This document shows positions 10,146 to 20,924 of a stretch of DNA of 64,000 nucleotides, piece by piece. A model generated the notes under the pieces. It saw only the letters and a list, made by a program, of their open reading frames with translations. It was not told where the DNA came from and ran no database searches. The stretch's first letter is position 1. Every line of letters begins with the position of its first letter. The position numbers and the translations under genes were made by a program. Origin of the DNA: Trichomonas vaginalis G3 (lineage: Eukaryota; Parabasalia; Trichomonadida; Trichomonadidae); NCBI RefSeq assembly GCF_026262505.1, contig NW_026529259.1, forward strand, positions 124,001 through 188,000, in the 5' to 3' direction.

Positions 10146-10800
10146 GAAAGTTCATGAGTGTAAATGACCCAAAAATATATTTTAGGGTAGAAGGGTATAT
10201 CTACCCCGTTTTCTACCCTCTTTTCTACCCTCGTGAATTTTCATGAAATTTATACAGAATTCAATAAAAATATATTTTAGGTGAAGAGGTGAGATTTCAC
10301 CTGTTTTTTCACCTAATTTTTCACCCTCTTGAATTTTCATGAATTTTACACCAAAAATATACTACTAGGGTCATTTATGAAGAAATCTCAACAAAGTCTT
10401 TACGATGAAATCTTGACAAAACATAGACAAGAAAGTTCATGAGTGTAAATGACCCAAAAATATATTTTAGGGTAGAAGGGTATATCTACCCGTTTTCTAC
10501 CCTCTTTTCTACCCTCTTGAATTTTCATGAAATTTACACCAAAAATATACTACTAGGGTCATTTACGAAGAAATCTCAACAAAGTCTTTACGATGAAGTC
10601 TTGACAAAGTCTTTACGAAGAAGTCTCAACAAAGTCTTTACGAAGAAGTCTTAACAAAGTCTTTACGAAGAAGTCTTAACAAAAGTCTTTACGAAGAAAT
10701 TCATGAAAATTCAAGAGGGTAGAAAAGAGGGTAGAAAACGGGGTAGATATACCCTTCTACCCTAAAATATATTTTTGGGTCATTTACACTCATTTACGAA
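10146..10800. repeat. Four palindromic spacer modules between 24-bp repeats
   Basis: Modules lie at about 10169-10250 and 10459-10535 (hexamer GGTAGA, core GGGTATATCTACCC), 10271-10345 (hexamer AGGTGA, core GGTGAGATTTCACC) and inverted at 10690-10775. Each runs AAAATATATTTTAG, hexamer, palindromic core, two or three further inverted hexamers, then TTGAATTTTCATGAA. Subterminal repeats fill the gaps. Function unknown; see findings. Confidence 0.85.
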
Positions 10801-10875
10801 GAAATCTCAACAAAGTCTTTACGAAGAAGTCACAATAAAACATCTGTCAAAAACCGCTTTTTAACTTCACTTAAA

Positions 10876-13800
10876 ATGCCACGTAAGCTACGTAAGAATA
10901 TACGTAAGAGGAAGAGAGCATTGAAACATCCAATAGTAAAACTGACACCACAACAACAGTTGCAACAACAAATGCTGAATGACCCCACTATGTTGCAACA
11001 AATGTCAAGCAATCCTATGCTTTTAAACCGAGTTGTTGGTGCACAGAGTGGAGGTTTAAGAGCGGCACTTTTAGCGAAAATGGCAGGCTATGGTGGAGCT
11101 GCAGACGGAACAGCCTATAACCCTCAAAGTCAAATGAATTTGAGTTCACTCAAAAATCAAATAACAGATGTCAAAAAGTCAAACATAGACATACAGAAGC
11201 AAATAAGTGAAAACGAAAAGAAACTAGAATATGACAGACACACAAAGAAACTCAATGAGTTAAACGTAGAGAAAAAGAAGAAAGAAGAACAACTGAAAGA
11301 ACTAAATACAGAGGAATATGCGAAAAAAAGTGTCAGAAAAGCAGCAGAAGTAGCAAAAATGGAACAAGATGTTATAAATTTGAAAAACCATACTACTCAA
11401 TATAAAGTACTGAAAGATGAAGAGATAAAACAAAAAGCCATGAAGACATATATGGATAGCGATGAGTATAAAAAAGAAGTTGAAGCAACTGTAAAGGCAG
11501 AAAAACTTTTACAGTTGCAAAACCAAACCGTACAGTATGAAAACTTAGCACAAGAAAGTAAAAATAACGACGCAGCCATGCAAAAGGCAATGAAAAGCGC
11601 AGAATATATAAAAGCTAACAATGACTGGTTAGATGCCCAAGCCAACGCTAAAGCAGCCCAACTCATAGGGTCAATAAGGACAAAAATACAAGCGGATGAA
11701 GACAGTTCAAATGAAGCTTTAACAAATGCTGACTTTAAGAACGCCTTCGAAGCTCTTCATAGTAAGGTGAAACAAGTGAACGACTTCTCATCTGGAAAGA
11801 AACTGAAGTCTGAAGGTTTCGACAAAGAGTTAAAAGAAGTAGCACAAAATATGACGAAAATAACAGATGCAGCAACGAGACAGGCAGTTCAAAGTGCCTA
11901 TGACGCCGTTAGAGCAACTGTTGTGAAAAGTCAAGAAAAAGAGTTACAACAGACTAAAACAGACCTAGTAAATGCTTTCTTAAGAACGAAAAGTCAGGTA
12001 GGACATTACGCTGCAGATGGAACATATGTGCCAGCTGGTGGAACTTATATACCACCAAACCCTCCAAGAGAAGCACCTGCACCAGGACTACCTAAAACAT
12101 TTACATCGTCACATGGACACAGACACAGGCATGCACCAAAACCAACAGTTCAAAATCCAGCACAGCAACCAACACAACAACCAGCACAGCAACCAACAGT
12201 TCAAAACCCTGCACAACAACAACCACAAACAGAGCAAGGACATAAAAGAAGTAGAGAACAAGGAAACCAAGAATTCTTAAAAATGCTTAAAGAAGAGTGT
12301 GGTTTCCCAGATAGTATTGACTTTAGTGACAGATATAAAGAAGCTATTAGAAAGTTCAAGGATGGAAATACTGACCCGAACCTATTTAGCTTTATGGCTC
12401 AGCACCAAAACGGATATAATCTCAAACCTGGAAAATACAAGCTCGCTAAGGGATATGATTTAATAGCATATCATCCAAATGACATGGATGAATTTACTCC
12501 GAGATATTTGATGTCAGAGCTAAATGACAATTCAACTTTCGTCATGAAACGCGTAAAAAATAGAGACGGAACGAAAGAACAAAAGCTTATGAATGCGGAT
12601 GACGTAGATAGGGAAATTGTTAAAAACGGTCTCGGAATATATGAAATGCCAGCAGATGAGTACAAGAAACTCCACAGGAAGAAATAGTTCAGATACAACC
12701 AGACATGGAAGAAATAGTTCAGCAACAACAGCTAGAAGAGCCTGAAGGAAACGAACAAGTCACTCCTTTGGAAACTAACTTCACAGAACTAGATGAAGAT
12801 TTGGAACAGCCGAAAAATCTTGACCCTCAACAAGAGTATGCGGAGAATATGGAATATTTCCAAGAGTCTAAAAAAAATTCGGCTGACATAGTAGAAGAAT
12901 ATCGAAAAATGTTTGCCGACATACAAAAGACTCCAGCACCAGATGAAAATATTCAGCATAGAATGGAAGAACTGAAAAAAATGTACACAAATACAACAAC
13001 CCTTTTTACTTACGAGCATTTAACGTTCAATCTTCGGATGAACTCGGTGAAAATAAAAGGTTAAATTTCAAGAAAACATATAGAAATGAAACATTGTTTA
13101 AAGTTCATTCAGAACCTAGCCAAGATGGAAACAAACCTACTTTTGTTTCTGCAGACGATGGAACTACAATGAGATGGGGTCATAAAGCTAATCCAGATAG
13201 GTGGTTCATAAACTTACAACCTCAATTCCAAGAAGTTGTAGACGCAATGGAAGTGAATGGTGAACCAGATGTAGCTGGTATTTTCAGCGCGGCTTTAATG
13301 CCATTGAAAGATATGAAAGATGCAGATATTTTGAACCAGTATGAAATGAACATGGCTGATGGAAATATAACACCTGACGTTCTAGAACATTTATCTCAAA
13401 GAACTACACAGAACCATAGAGATGGTATATTTGGTGAAGAGTTTAGAAAGAAAGTTAGGGAGAGCGAAGGAAGAGAACCTATTGTACATGACCTTGCAAA
13501 CGAAAGTTTGCAAAATGTCATAAAAACTTACTTTGCAGACAATGAACTGAGAAGGGATGAATATTTAAGAAAACTCAAATGGACAGTACCAAATGAAATG
13601 TTAGTATTGAAAAACATGTTCCTTGACAAAATAAAACCAACTACAGAAATAAACGACGCAAGACTGAAAGATTGGGTAAAAGCTTTCCCATTCACAAAAG
13701 ATATTGTTGGTAACATGGAAAGAAAACCAGAATGGCTACAAAAACATATATTTGGAAACGAGCATATTCCATATGGACAGGCACTGTTTGAAGAGCTTGA

Positions 13801-14068
13801 ACCAGAAACTCAGGACAGAGTCATGCAAACAATAAGCGACGACTCAAATACAAACTATGACAAAATCTTTCTAGGATATAGGTTACCTGAGATGGGCGAC
13901 CAGAGCCAAAAGGCAAAAAGGACATGGGAAATTTGCAACATACTAGATGAACATAATGCAAAGATGCAACAACTTCAAGCAGAGGGCAATGAAGGAAAAA
14001 GAAGAGTTAAAAACTCAGTCAGGAAGAAAGTAAAGCTTGGTCCACGTGGGTTCTATTATGACATATAA
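10876..14068 (+). pseudogene. Large core/internal virion-like protein, two frame breaks
   Basis: About 1,060 codons in three pieces: 10876-12687, then a piece through 13064, then one ending at 14068. Comparison with element C shows a lost base near 12660 and another near 12978. The N-terminus is strongly basic (MPRKLRKNIRKRKRALKH) and followed by a Gln/Met-rich stretch. A long charged coiled coil covers roughly residues 90-260. A Gln/Pro-rich linker (QQPTQQPAQ type) lies near 420-460, and a folded C-terminal half follows. It directly precedes the capsid gene with a 32-bp gap. A DNA-condensing core or internal scaffold protein is inferred from the basic N-terminus and position. I recognise no family. 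The C-terminus differs from that in C, where a repeat block interrupts it. Confidence 0.65.
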
Positions 14069-14100
14069 ATCCAACTATTCTATATTTTTACTCATATGAA

Positions 14101-15708
14101 ATGTACGCCGCTCAGAATATAACGCCAACAGTTTTGGATGCTATGAATGGAAATGTTTCCGAATGGTATAACGAATGCGACAATGCCATTAGAAGGTCAG
14201 AAATAGTTCCTGGAACTTACGAATATACAACTGCTGTTTCTTATGGAAACGTAGGTGAGTTTGGAGAAGGTTCTTCAACAACAGTAGATATTGCTTGCGA
14301 CAGGTTTCATATAATTTCTATTGACAACTCATTCTTATACGTGGAACAAGACATTGAAATAAAACCTTCTGCCAAGTTGTCTGACAAAAAAGGTTGCAAT
14401 GGAATTTTCTATGTCGGATACCAATATGCTCCAGAAGTTTTCATGGGATATAAGATATATTCTAACTCTGACTTAGTTCAAACAGTAACATGGGCAAACT
14501 ATGAATGGTTCGCTTTGAGAAACTCAGTACAACCACAAGCTAGAGAACAAACAGACCAGTATGCAAATATTGAGAAAATAAGAAGACTTGACCCTAACGT
14601 TCCAGGAGTTTATGTTAACCTTTCTGGTTCAGATGGAAATGCTGCCACTAAAGTAAAACTGAAACTTAGAGTTCCTTTGTCATCTTTCCTCATCTTCAGG
14701 TTTTTAAGATACTTGCCAAACTGGGCAGGAAAAATTTCTATCGAACTTACTCCAAGCAAAAATAACTTAGTCATTGCACCAACACAAGACCCATTCACTA
14801 TTACAGACGTAAAGGGAACAAATCAAACGTCATTCGCCGAATTTTGCAAAGACAAAGTTGACTTAGACTTTGGTTTCTCAAACTTCAACAATGAAGTAAA
14901 CTATTATTTCAATGCTGCTGGAACTGCTTGGGACCCAGTTAAGTTCACATGCGAAAAGTTTGAATGCAAGAGAATAGAAAGCAGACTTGCAGTCTATATG
15001 TTGGACCCAGATATTTCAAATGCTTTAGCTGCCAAATATATTGCAGTTCCACTTATGTTCCCTATACACCAAATATCTGTCAAAGACTTTGCAGGTGAAG
15101 TTGGAAACCAAAGTGCTGACCCAGGTGCAAGAACAGATATTGCTTTAACAACTGCAATGAAACATGCAGATACTATGTTTGTACTGTTCAGACGAACTAT
15201 AAATGACTATTCTTGCTTCTACAACCCTGGTATTAAATATCATATAAACATAGATGGCAAATACTATCCAAGAGAAGAATATTCTACAGTTGAGGATATG
15301 AGGTCATACAACTTGACATTAGATGCTATGAACTTTAACAACAACTTCACAACAACCATTAACCCTGAAATGCAAAGTTCTATTATGCCATATGTGAAAG
15401 TATGGACTCATACAGGAGGTCAAAAAACTCAATATACAAATGGAGACCGTTCAAACTTTTGGCTTGGCATTCCATTTGCTGACTCAGAAGACTTTATGGG
15501 TGGTATTTCAACTGTTGGTACTGTACAAATACAATATACTGGTGACAGAGACGGTCCAGATGAACTGAGAGCAAAGAAGTTTACAAAACCAATAGCACTT
15601 TTCACGGAAGATGCTCTTTTGAAGATTCGTTCGATGAAACCTGCTGGGGCTCCTCAGATTGGCATAACGACAGCTTCCATCGAGCAGATTTTGGCAGCAG
15701 GTCAGTAA
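14101..15708 (+). CDS. Major capsid protein candidate (double jelly-roll type)
   Basis: 535 residues, start at 14101 after the conserved ATGAA-ATG context also seen in C. It is rich in beta-type segments throughout (VDIACDRFHIISIDNSFLYV, KVKLKLRVPLSSFLIFRFLR). The phrase PLSSFLIFRFLRYLPNWAGK followed by ISIELTPSKNNLVI resembles the strand-loop pattern of Polinton capsids. Length and place next to the core protein, ATPase and helicase also fit the double jelly-roll major capsid protein, which would form the icosahedral shell. The copy in C is the same length and differs mainly at about residues 178-190 and 233-275, probably surface loops. The last 107 bp overlap an antisense gene. Assignment rests on context and pattern rather than a database match. 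Confidence 0.7.
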   Translation: MYAAQNITPTVLDAMNGNVSEWYNECDNAIRRSEIVPGTYEYTTAVSYGNVGEFGEGSSTTVDIACDRFHIISIDNSFLYVEQDIEIKPSAKLSDKKGCNGIFYVGYQYAPEVFMGYKIYSNSDLVQTVTWANYEWFALRNSVQPQAREQTDQYANIEKIRRLDPNVPGVYVNLSGSDGNAATKVKLKLRVPLSSFLIFRFLRYLPNWAGKISIELTPSKNNLVIAPTQDPFTITDVKGTNQTSFAEFCKDKVDLDFGFSNFNNEVNYYFNAAGTAWDPVKFTCEKFECKRIESRLAVYMLDPDISNALAAKYIAVPLMFPIHQISVKDFAGEVGNQSADPGARTDIALTTAMKHADTMFVLFRRTINDYSCFYNPGIKYHINIDGKYYPREEYSTVEDMRSYNLTLDAMNFNNNFTTTINPEMQSSIMPYVKVWTHTGGQKTQYTNGDRSNFWLGIPFADSEDFMGGISTVGTVQIQYTGDRDGPDELRAKKFTKPIALFTEDALLKIRSMKPAGAPQIGITTASIEQILAAGQ

Positions 15709-16019
15709 GTTGTTCTTGAACTGACTTCTCTCCGTCAAATATTGACAGTACGCCAGTTTTGACATAATATTGTATTATAAACTTACCTTTAGAAATATCT
15801 GTAAGTTTTGTTGTTATATTTTTGTCAACGTCAAGAACTTTCACCATCTCTTATACCAACTTTCTTTGCTTTATGAAAATATTTAGGTTCAGCAAAGACT
15901 GCTATTCTATAACATTTTCCATTGTTTGTGTAAAGAACTATTCTGTCAATGTATTTGTATTGTTTGTGTGTGTAAACTTTGTTCTGCTTCAATTCGAAGA
16001 GATACTCGAATACGTCCAT
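15602..16019 (-). pseudogene. Small conserved gene antisense to the capsid 3' end, broken
   Basis: Homologue of the intact 139-residue gene at 63164-63583. Here two bases are missing near 15845, splitting it into 15831-16019 and 15602-15847. The last ~35 codons lie antisense to the capsid C-terminus. The N-terminal part is basic with many Tyr (KVYTHKQYKYIDRIVLYTNN), then FAEPKYFHKAKK. I do not recognise the family. It runs divergently from the next gene, with 17 bp between starts, so a shared promoter is likely. Confidence 0.6.
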
Positions 16020-16036
16020 CTTTTTTTCTAAGTAAA

Positions 16037-16612
16037 ATGTCATTTCGAAAAATAGAAGCGTGAGTGTTTCAAAAGGTTTAATGGCGGTGGCAGATGTGAA
16101 GTTAAATTCACCAACTCAAACAAACAGTCAAAGTGTTGTTGTCAATGTCAAGAAAGAGATGTTGAAGTGGGGAAACCATACGAAGACGAAGATGGTATAA
16201 CAATAGTTCCTGTAAAGAACAACCAACATATCCTGAAGTTAGCAGAGACTTAAGTTCTGTTGCAGATATTCGAAAACGACTACCAACAACTTAAAGACAA
16301 ACTTAAAACTCAGGAAGATTTGTCAAGCTTTAGGTATAATGTTAAACTTGGTCGACACAACCCTGTAAAAGTGAACTCATATGTCATCGCACCTCATGAA
16401 ATTTTGAAAGAACTATTGAAACTTTTGACAGAGGCAGACGATATAAACATCAAAGAAATAGAACCGACGTTAGTTGCTGTGGGTTTTCATATAATGTCAT
16501 TGACAAGATATACGTTATGAAAGGAGGTGAAACGTTGAACTTAAAATATAGTTTCCCAGACGTCATAAAAATATTTGACGACCACAACATTTCATTAAAA
16601 TTTACTTGCTAA
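16037..16612 (+). pseudogene. Coiled-coil virion-associated-type protein, broken
   Basis: Relative of the open frame at 63602 in element C and of 54479-55055 in B. Here the frame is lost within eight codons of the ATG at 16037 and again further on; only 16260-16520 stays open for long. The family has a Ser/Thr-rich N-terminus, an acidic middle (EDEDGITIVPVK) and a heptad-like stretch around SVADIRNDYQQLKDKLQTQE. Function unknown. It sits between the small antisense gene and the probable minor capsid gene, so a structural or assembly role is plausible. Confidence 0.55.
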
Positions 16613-16616
16613 GTAA

Positions 16617-17397
16617 ATGGCAGAAGACATAGTGGTTTATACTATTACGACTAAAAACCTGAGTCATATAATTCTATAACAACAAACTTACAAAGTCCTC
16701 AAGGACGATATTGTAAACTAACCTTAAACACAATGACGACTAAAGCCTGTTTTGCTCTTTTGACACCAGAAGACTTTGTTGTTGTGAATGGTAAAAAATA
16801 CTCCTTTGAAGATACTTACTCAGATATACCACCAACAGGTTTTGTTGACTTATTTAATACTTTAAGGACGGATGTAACATGTGCTGCAACTAGAGCAGGT
16901 TTCATTATGTTTGGATGTCCGACTGAGTTTACTATAAACGATATGAGCTATAATACAAAACTTATTTCTGGTTTTTTACTACCAACAGTTTCCTATAACA
17001 GGAAAAGGTGTCATACAAGGAATGTCTGTTCATTGACTTTAAGTACACCTATTTTATATATTGTTTCAAACTTAGGTTCAAAGTGCTATTCGAATGTTGA
17101 CAGAAACTACTATGACAAAAGATACTCTGCGTATAACAACACTTTCTCTGCTGGTTTGCCTATTGTTCATTCGAATGCAGAGTTTTCAGCTTTAGTAAAC
17201 TCAAACACTTTAGCAAACATAACGTTGACATTAGTCGACGCAAACTTTGTTCCTGTAAAACTTTTATGTCCTATGTATTTGTCAATGGCAGAAAGTTTCG
17301 AATTGGAAGATGCAACTGGTGAAAGTATTGTACTACAAGAAAACTTCAACAACAAATAGCTCAAGAACAACAAATGCAACAAATAGCTCAAGAATAA
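16617..17397 (+). pseudogene. Probable minor capsid (penton-like) protein, broken
   Basis: The ATG at 16617 starts a ~255-codon gene seen better in B (53675-54474). Here a lost C near 16660 breaks the N-terminus, two opposite indels near 16975-17030 alter about 18 codons, and another near 17340 removes a Gln-rich tail. The open part is 16733-17359. The protein is beta-rich (CFALLTPEDFVVVNGKKYSF, AGFIMFGCPTEFTINDMSY). About 230 residues plus a tail, next to the capsid, fits the single jelly-roll penton protein of Polintons. That role is inferred from size, pattern and position. Confidence 0.5.
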
Positions 17398-17425
17398 AAA
17401 AAATATTTTTTTTATTTTTATAAAA
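17398..17425 (+). promoter_or_regulatory. AT-rich promoter-like element before helicase gene
   Basis: A run of A, ATATTTTT, then TTATTTTTATAAAA directly before the ATG. The same arrangement precedes the polymerase genes (28885-28910 minus, 43735-43762 plus), the gene at 18696 and the KilA-N family genes. It is a shared pre-ATG motif of this element family, probably its promoter. Confidence 0.5.
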
Positions 17426-18660
17426 ATGTACAGAATAGATGTTTCAGATTTTTATGACTTCCAAGCCTTCAGAAATATGTGTCCATTTAGAGACTATAAC
17501 AAAGCAGTCGAGAATTTGAAACGTTTAGTCATTTATGTCGACTCTGCCCCAGAATGTTATGTTATGAAAGAATGGGATGTAGTCTTTAACAAACCAAGAG
17601 CAACAATAGTTTCAGAACAAGAATGTAGACAGAAACTTAAGAAAATAAAAGTTGTACAAGTTGGCATGAAGATGTTAGATGCTTGGGATATCTTATTGTC
17701 AAAACTTGAAGATTTTTCAGTTCGTGGTATAAAGTTTTATACACCTTCTCCAAACTTCTATTCTATCTTCACTGGATATAAATACGAACAAGTAGAATGG
17801 AAAGAAAATATTATAGAAGCTTGGTTAGACCATGTCAAAGAAATTATATGCAATGGAAACGAAAAGGTTTATGAGTATATCTTATGTTGGTTTGCAAACA
17901 TCTTACAACATCCAAGTGCTAAAAATGAAACTGCTCTCATTATAATTGGAAAACAAGGAACTGGTAAGAATACTTTCTTTACAGATATTTTGTGCAAACT
18001 GTTAGAAGGTTATTCGAACCCTAATATGACAAACTTAGAAAACATCTGCGGTAAATTTAACTCTTCAATAGAGAATATGAAACTTATAGTATGTAACGAA
18101 CTTCAAAGTATAGATACAACAAAAGTTTTGAACTCAGATGCTTTGAAGAGTCTTATAACAGACAAAGTTGGAGTTGTTGAAAGAAAATATAAAGACCAAA
18201 GAGTTTGTGAAAATGTTGCAAATTTCATTATGGTTTCAAACAACGCCGTTCCGATGAAGTTAGAAAGTTCTGACAGAAGATATGTAGTTGTCAGAACGTC
18301 AGATTCTCATATGCAAGATACAGAATATTTTGACGACTTAGCAGAAACTTTGACACCTAACTTTTACAACCACTTGTTCTCATATTTCATGACATTAGAT
18401 ATTTCAAAGTTCAATCCAAGACAAATTCCACATACCGAAGAAAGAAAACATTGTTAGAAGCAAACAAGAGTGTATATGAACTGTTTATAGATGAGACTAA
18501 CTTTGAGTGTTTAGATGAAAGGTCATTGTACGATGAATATAAACAATATTGTCAAGAATATGGTTATATGGCAGCGTCTAAACGAACATTCTTGGCAAAT
18601 GTCAAAAATCTTTTAGACATACAGAACGGCGTATATACAAAGAAAAATTTTTCTGAGTAA
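17426..18660 (+). pseudogene. Superfamily 3 helicase, one frame break near the end
   Basis: About 411 codons. The main frame (17426-18457) runs 343 codons and the end continues in 18451-18660. Comparison with B shows one missing base near 18447. Walker A is GKQGTGKNT at residues 175-183. The acidic Walker B-like IVCNELQS is at about 215-222. Motif C is NFIMVSNN at about 268-275, and SSDRRYVVV follows. This order is that of SF3 helicases such as those of poxviruses and Polintons. It would unwind element DNA for replication by the family B polymerase. Only ~170 residues precede the ATPase and I see no primase motifs. Without the last ~68 codons the ATPase core is complete, so activity may survive. 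Confidence 0.85.
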
Positions 18661-18695
18661 ATTTAAAAAAAATATTTTTTTATCCGATAGAAAAG

Positions 18696-19115
18696 ATGAC
18701 GAAATATATTTCAGTCAACAAGTACATGACAGAAGTCAAAGAAGAACTAGACCCATTCGCTTATTTGAATGTTTACTTCTACCATTTTGAAAAGTCTTCA
18801 TTCAGCAAAGTTTGGAACATCGAACCAGTTAAGTTTGCTATTGTGACTAAAAATGGTGCGAAATTTGAAGACTTAGACATAGAAGGTTTGTTAGCAGTCA
18901 AAGAAAGTTTTGACAGAAGGTTTTCAAACCTTAAAGAAGGCAAAGCATACAAACTTGTTATACCTTATGAACCAAAGAAAGCAGACGACTATGAATATTA
19001 TGAGTCTAAAGTTGTAGAAGTTCAAGGTAAATTGGGTAAAAAGATTTTAGAGTCTAAGCCAGTGTTTGCTCCTAAAGAGGAAGAGAACATTGACATTGAC
19101 CCAGAAATGTTCTAA
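18696..19115 (+). CDS. Acidic-tailed small protein, SSB-like by context
   Basis: 139 residues, 35 bp after the helicase, start preceded by the AT-rich motif and GATAGAAAAG. The body is beta-rich (VKFAIVTKNGAKF, KAYKLVIPYEP). The end is a short acidic tail finishing EEENIDIDPEMF. An OB-fold-sized body plus an acidic C-terminus ending in an aromatic residue is the architecture of many single-strand DNA-binding proteins, where the tail recruits replication partners. Position beside the helicase agrees. No family was recognised, so this is inference. The B homologue (51962-52374) is broken. Confidence 0.5.
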   Translation: MTKYISVNKYMTEVKEELDPFAYLNVYFYHFEKSSFSKVWNIEPVKFAIVTKNGAKFEDLDIEGLLAVKESFDRRFSNLKEGKAYKLVIPYEPKKADDYEYYESKVVEVQGKLGKKILESKPVFAPKEEENIDIDPEMF

Positions 19116-19131
19116 AAATAAAATTTTATTT

Positions 19132-19584
19132 TTACATGTCATATCTCACCTTCTCTGGAACTGGTTCAGGTTCTTTCTTCTCTTCTACTTTCTTTTCTTT
19201 CTTCTCTCTCTTCTTCTTCTTTTCTGGTGGAGTTATGTCAAATTTCTCAGAACCATATTTATGTAAAAGTTCTTTGTCCTTTAATAGCTCATCTATTCTG
19301 TTTCCTATTTCATCTTCAAGAACAGCGCATGTGTCTTCTTTGCATTCTAAGAACTTTTGTTGGACTTCATCTTTCCAAGAGGCGTCATCTCTGTCAACAA
19401 GTCTGTCATTGACAAATTTTAAGACTTCTCTGCCTAATGTTTTATGGTTCTTGTCATATTCCCAGAAACAGAACTTTAGAACAAATTCACCTTTCTTGTT
19501 TACACTATGTAAGATTTTATGGTCGACAGAAGTTTTAGAGTCAAAAAGCTTGTCTCGAATATAGATAGCGAAATCACTAGACAT
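19132..19584 (-). CDS. Lys-rich-tailed small protein of unknown function
   Basis: 150 residues; an intact homologue of the same length lies in B (51494-51946). The N-terminal ~110 residues look folded and helical (WEYDKNHKTLGREVLKFVND, DEIGNRIDELLKDKELLHKY). Then comes a Lys/Glu block (PEKKKKREKKEKKVEEKKEP) and the end PVPEK..YDM. It is transcribed away from the packaging ATPase gene across a 36-bp gap, so the pair probably shares one bidirectional promoter. It could be a packaging or core accessory protein. The tail would suit nucleic-acid or acidic-partner binding. No family recognised. Confidence 0.65.
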   Translation of the reverse strand: MSSDFAIYIRDKLFDSKTSVDHKILHSVNKKGEFVLKFCFWEYDKNHKTLGREVLKFVNDRLVDRDDASWKDEVQQKFLECKEDTCAVLEDEIGNRIDELLKDKELLHKYGSEKFDITPPEKKKKREKKEKKVEEKKEPEPVPEKVRYDM

Positions 19585-19620
19585 TTTCTAAAAGATAAAA
19601 ATTTTAATTTTTCTAAAAAT
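19585..19620. promoter_or_regulatory. 36-bp bidirectional promoter region
   Basis: The gap between the divergent ATGs at 19584 (minus) and 19621 (plus) is almost pure A/T with a near-symmetric TCTAAAAGATAAAAATTTTA. The same gap is conserved in B (51458-51493). Confidence 0.5.
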
Positions 19621-20496
19621 ATGTTAGAAAAAAAGTTTGCTGACATTGACAAGAAATTTGAGAATGTTTTGAAGAAGAACAAGAGGAAGTTAGAAAATGC
19701 TCAGATAAAGCCTATACATGACAAGTTCTTATTTGCTCAGAATGGTATAACAGGTCTAATCGCACCACCTGGGTCGGGTAAGACTTTCACTTATCTTAAA
19801 ATGGCTGCACAACAACAAGAACTAGATGAGAAGAACCCATTCTATGAGTTAGTTGTTATTTGTAGTACTTCTGGTCAATTTGACCAAACCGTCAATTCGT
19901 TCAAAGATATTATAAAGAAGTCTAAGTTAGTATGTATAAAGGATACTGAGTTGTTAGATTGGATAAAGAAGTACCAAAGAAGAGTTTTGAAGTATAATGC
20001 TATAAATGAGTATATAAATTCTAAGTTTAAAGACCCAAATGAGGAAATGCAAAGAATATTAGAGAAGAAACACTTCAGAAACAAACAGAAAGAGATAGAA
20101 TACATTTCGAAGAAATTGCAATCTTACGATTGGAAGACTTACCCTCATAGATGTCTTCTTATCTTAGATGACTTTGCTTCTCATCCTTTGTTAAAGAACA
20201 GAGAACAAGACATGTGTCGAATTCTTAAGAAGCTCAGACACTTTAACATCTCAGTTGTCATTTGTGTACAGACAGCAAAGAGTTTAAGTAAGGATGTTAA
20301 AAGAATACTTACTGATATCATACTTTTCCCTGGATTGTCCGAAGACGATTTCATGGAACTTATGAAAGAGTCCATGGCAGGTAAGTTTGACAGACATGAA
20401 CTATGGGAGAAGTACAAAGTCATACAAGACCCTCATACTTCTTTCAGAATTCACATCTACGCGAACAAAGTTCAAATTGTAAAAAGTCAAGCTTGA
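19621..20496 (+). CDS. FtsK/HerA-type (A32-like) genome-packaging ATPase
   Basis: 291 residues. The start is the ATG at 19621 because the upstream frame lies inside the divergent gene. Walker A is APPGSGKT at residues 48-55, with GLIAPP before it. Walker B is RCLLILDDFASH near residue 180. A VVICVQT strand near 220 fits the sensor motif. Size and motif order match the A32-like ATPases of Polintons and nucleocytoplasmic large DNA viruses, which pump DNA into the capsid. The B copy (50585-51457) is intact and nearly identical, so the gene is under constraint or recently duplicated. This is one of the clearest Maverick hallmark genes here. Confidence 0.88.
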   Translation: MLEKKFADIDKKFENVLKKNKRKLENAQIKPIHDKFLFAQNGITGLIAPPGSGKTFTYLKMAAQQQELDEKNPFYELVVICSTSGQFDQTVNSFKDIIKKSKLVCIKDTELLDWIKKYQRRVLKYNAINEYINSKFKDPNEEMQRILEKKHFRNKQKEIEYISKKLQSYDWKTYPHRCLLILDDFASHPLLKNREQDMCRILKKLRHFNISVVICVQTAKSLSKDVKRILTDIILFPGLSEDDFMELMKESMAGKFDRHELWEKYKVIQDPHTSFRIHIYANKVQIVKSQA

Positions 20497-20519
20497 AAAT
20501 GTAAGTGTTTAGTCTTAGT

Positions 20520-20850
20520 AAGTCTGTCGGATGGAAGAGTTCTTCCTGTTGTCGGGAAGAGTTCTTCCTGTCGGATGCAAGAGTTCTTCCAGTTGTCGGG
20601 AAAAACTTTTTCTGTCGGAAGGAAAAACTTTTTCTGAAGTTCGACCAAAAAGTTCTCAATTTTCGAAAATTTGAATGGTTTACGGACGAACAACAAGAAA
20701 AATTTTTCCTGTCTGATGGAAGAGTTCTTCCTGTTGTCGGGAAAAACTTTTTCTGTCGGATGCAAGAGTTCTTCCTGTCGGATGCAAGAGTTCTTCCTGT
20801 TGTCGGGAAAAACTTTTTCTGTCGGATGCAAGAGTTCTTCCTGTCGGAAG
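20520..20850 (+). repeat. Tandem repeat GTCGGATGCAAGAGTTCTTC-type
   Basis: Mixed tandem units: GTCGGATGCAAGAGTTCTTC followed by CT, and TGTTGTCGGGAAAAACTTTT. Units are self-complementary in part (GAAGA..TCTTC). It lies between the ATPase and a KilA-N gene and runs up to the gene fragment at 20851. It has no match to the other tandem repeats in sequence but has the same position relative to that fragment. Confidence 0.85.
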
Positions 20851-20920
20851 GATTTGACGAGGCAATTTACCTAATTGAGCTACCTGAGCCATCTGAAGTC
20901 AAGCGTAAAAATAAAGAGTG
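20851..20920 (+). pseudogene. 5' fragment of the DEAIYLIE gene, copy 1
   Basis: About a dozen codons matching the N-terminus of the intact gene 47066-47398 (FDEAIYLIEL). It then runs into GAGCCATCTGAAGTCAAGCG, a string also found at 22620. A tandem repeat lies directly upstream, as at the other two copies. Confidence 0.6.
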
Positions 20921-20924
20921 CAAT

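Noticed and set aside
10439-10654. 71-codon open frame, plus strand
   Set aside because: Made of a spacer module and 24-bp repeats.
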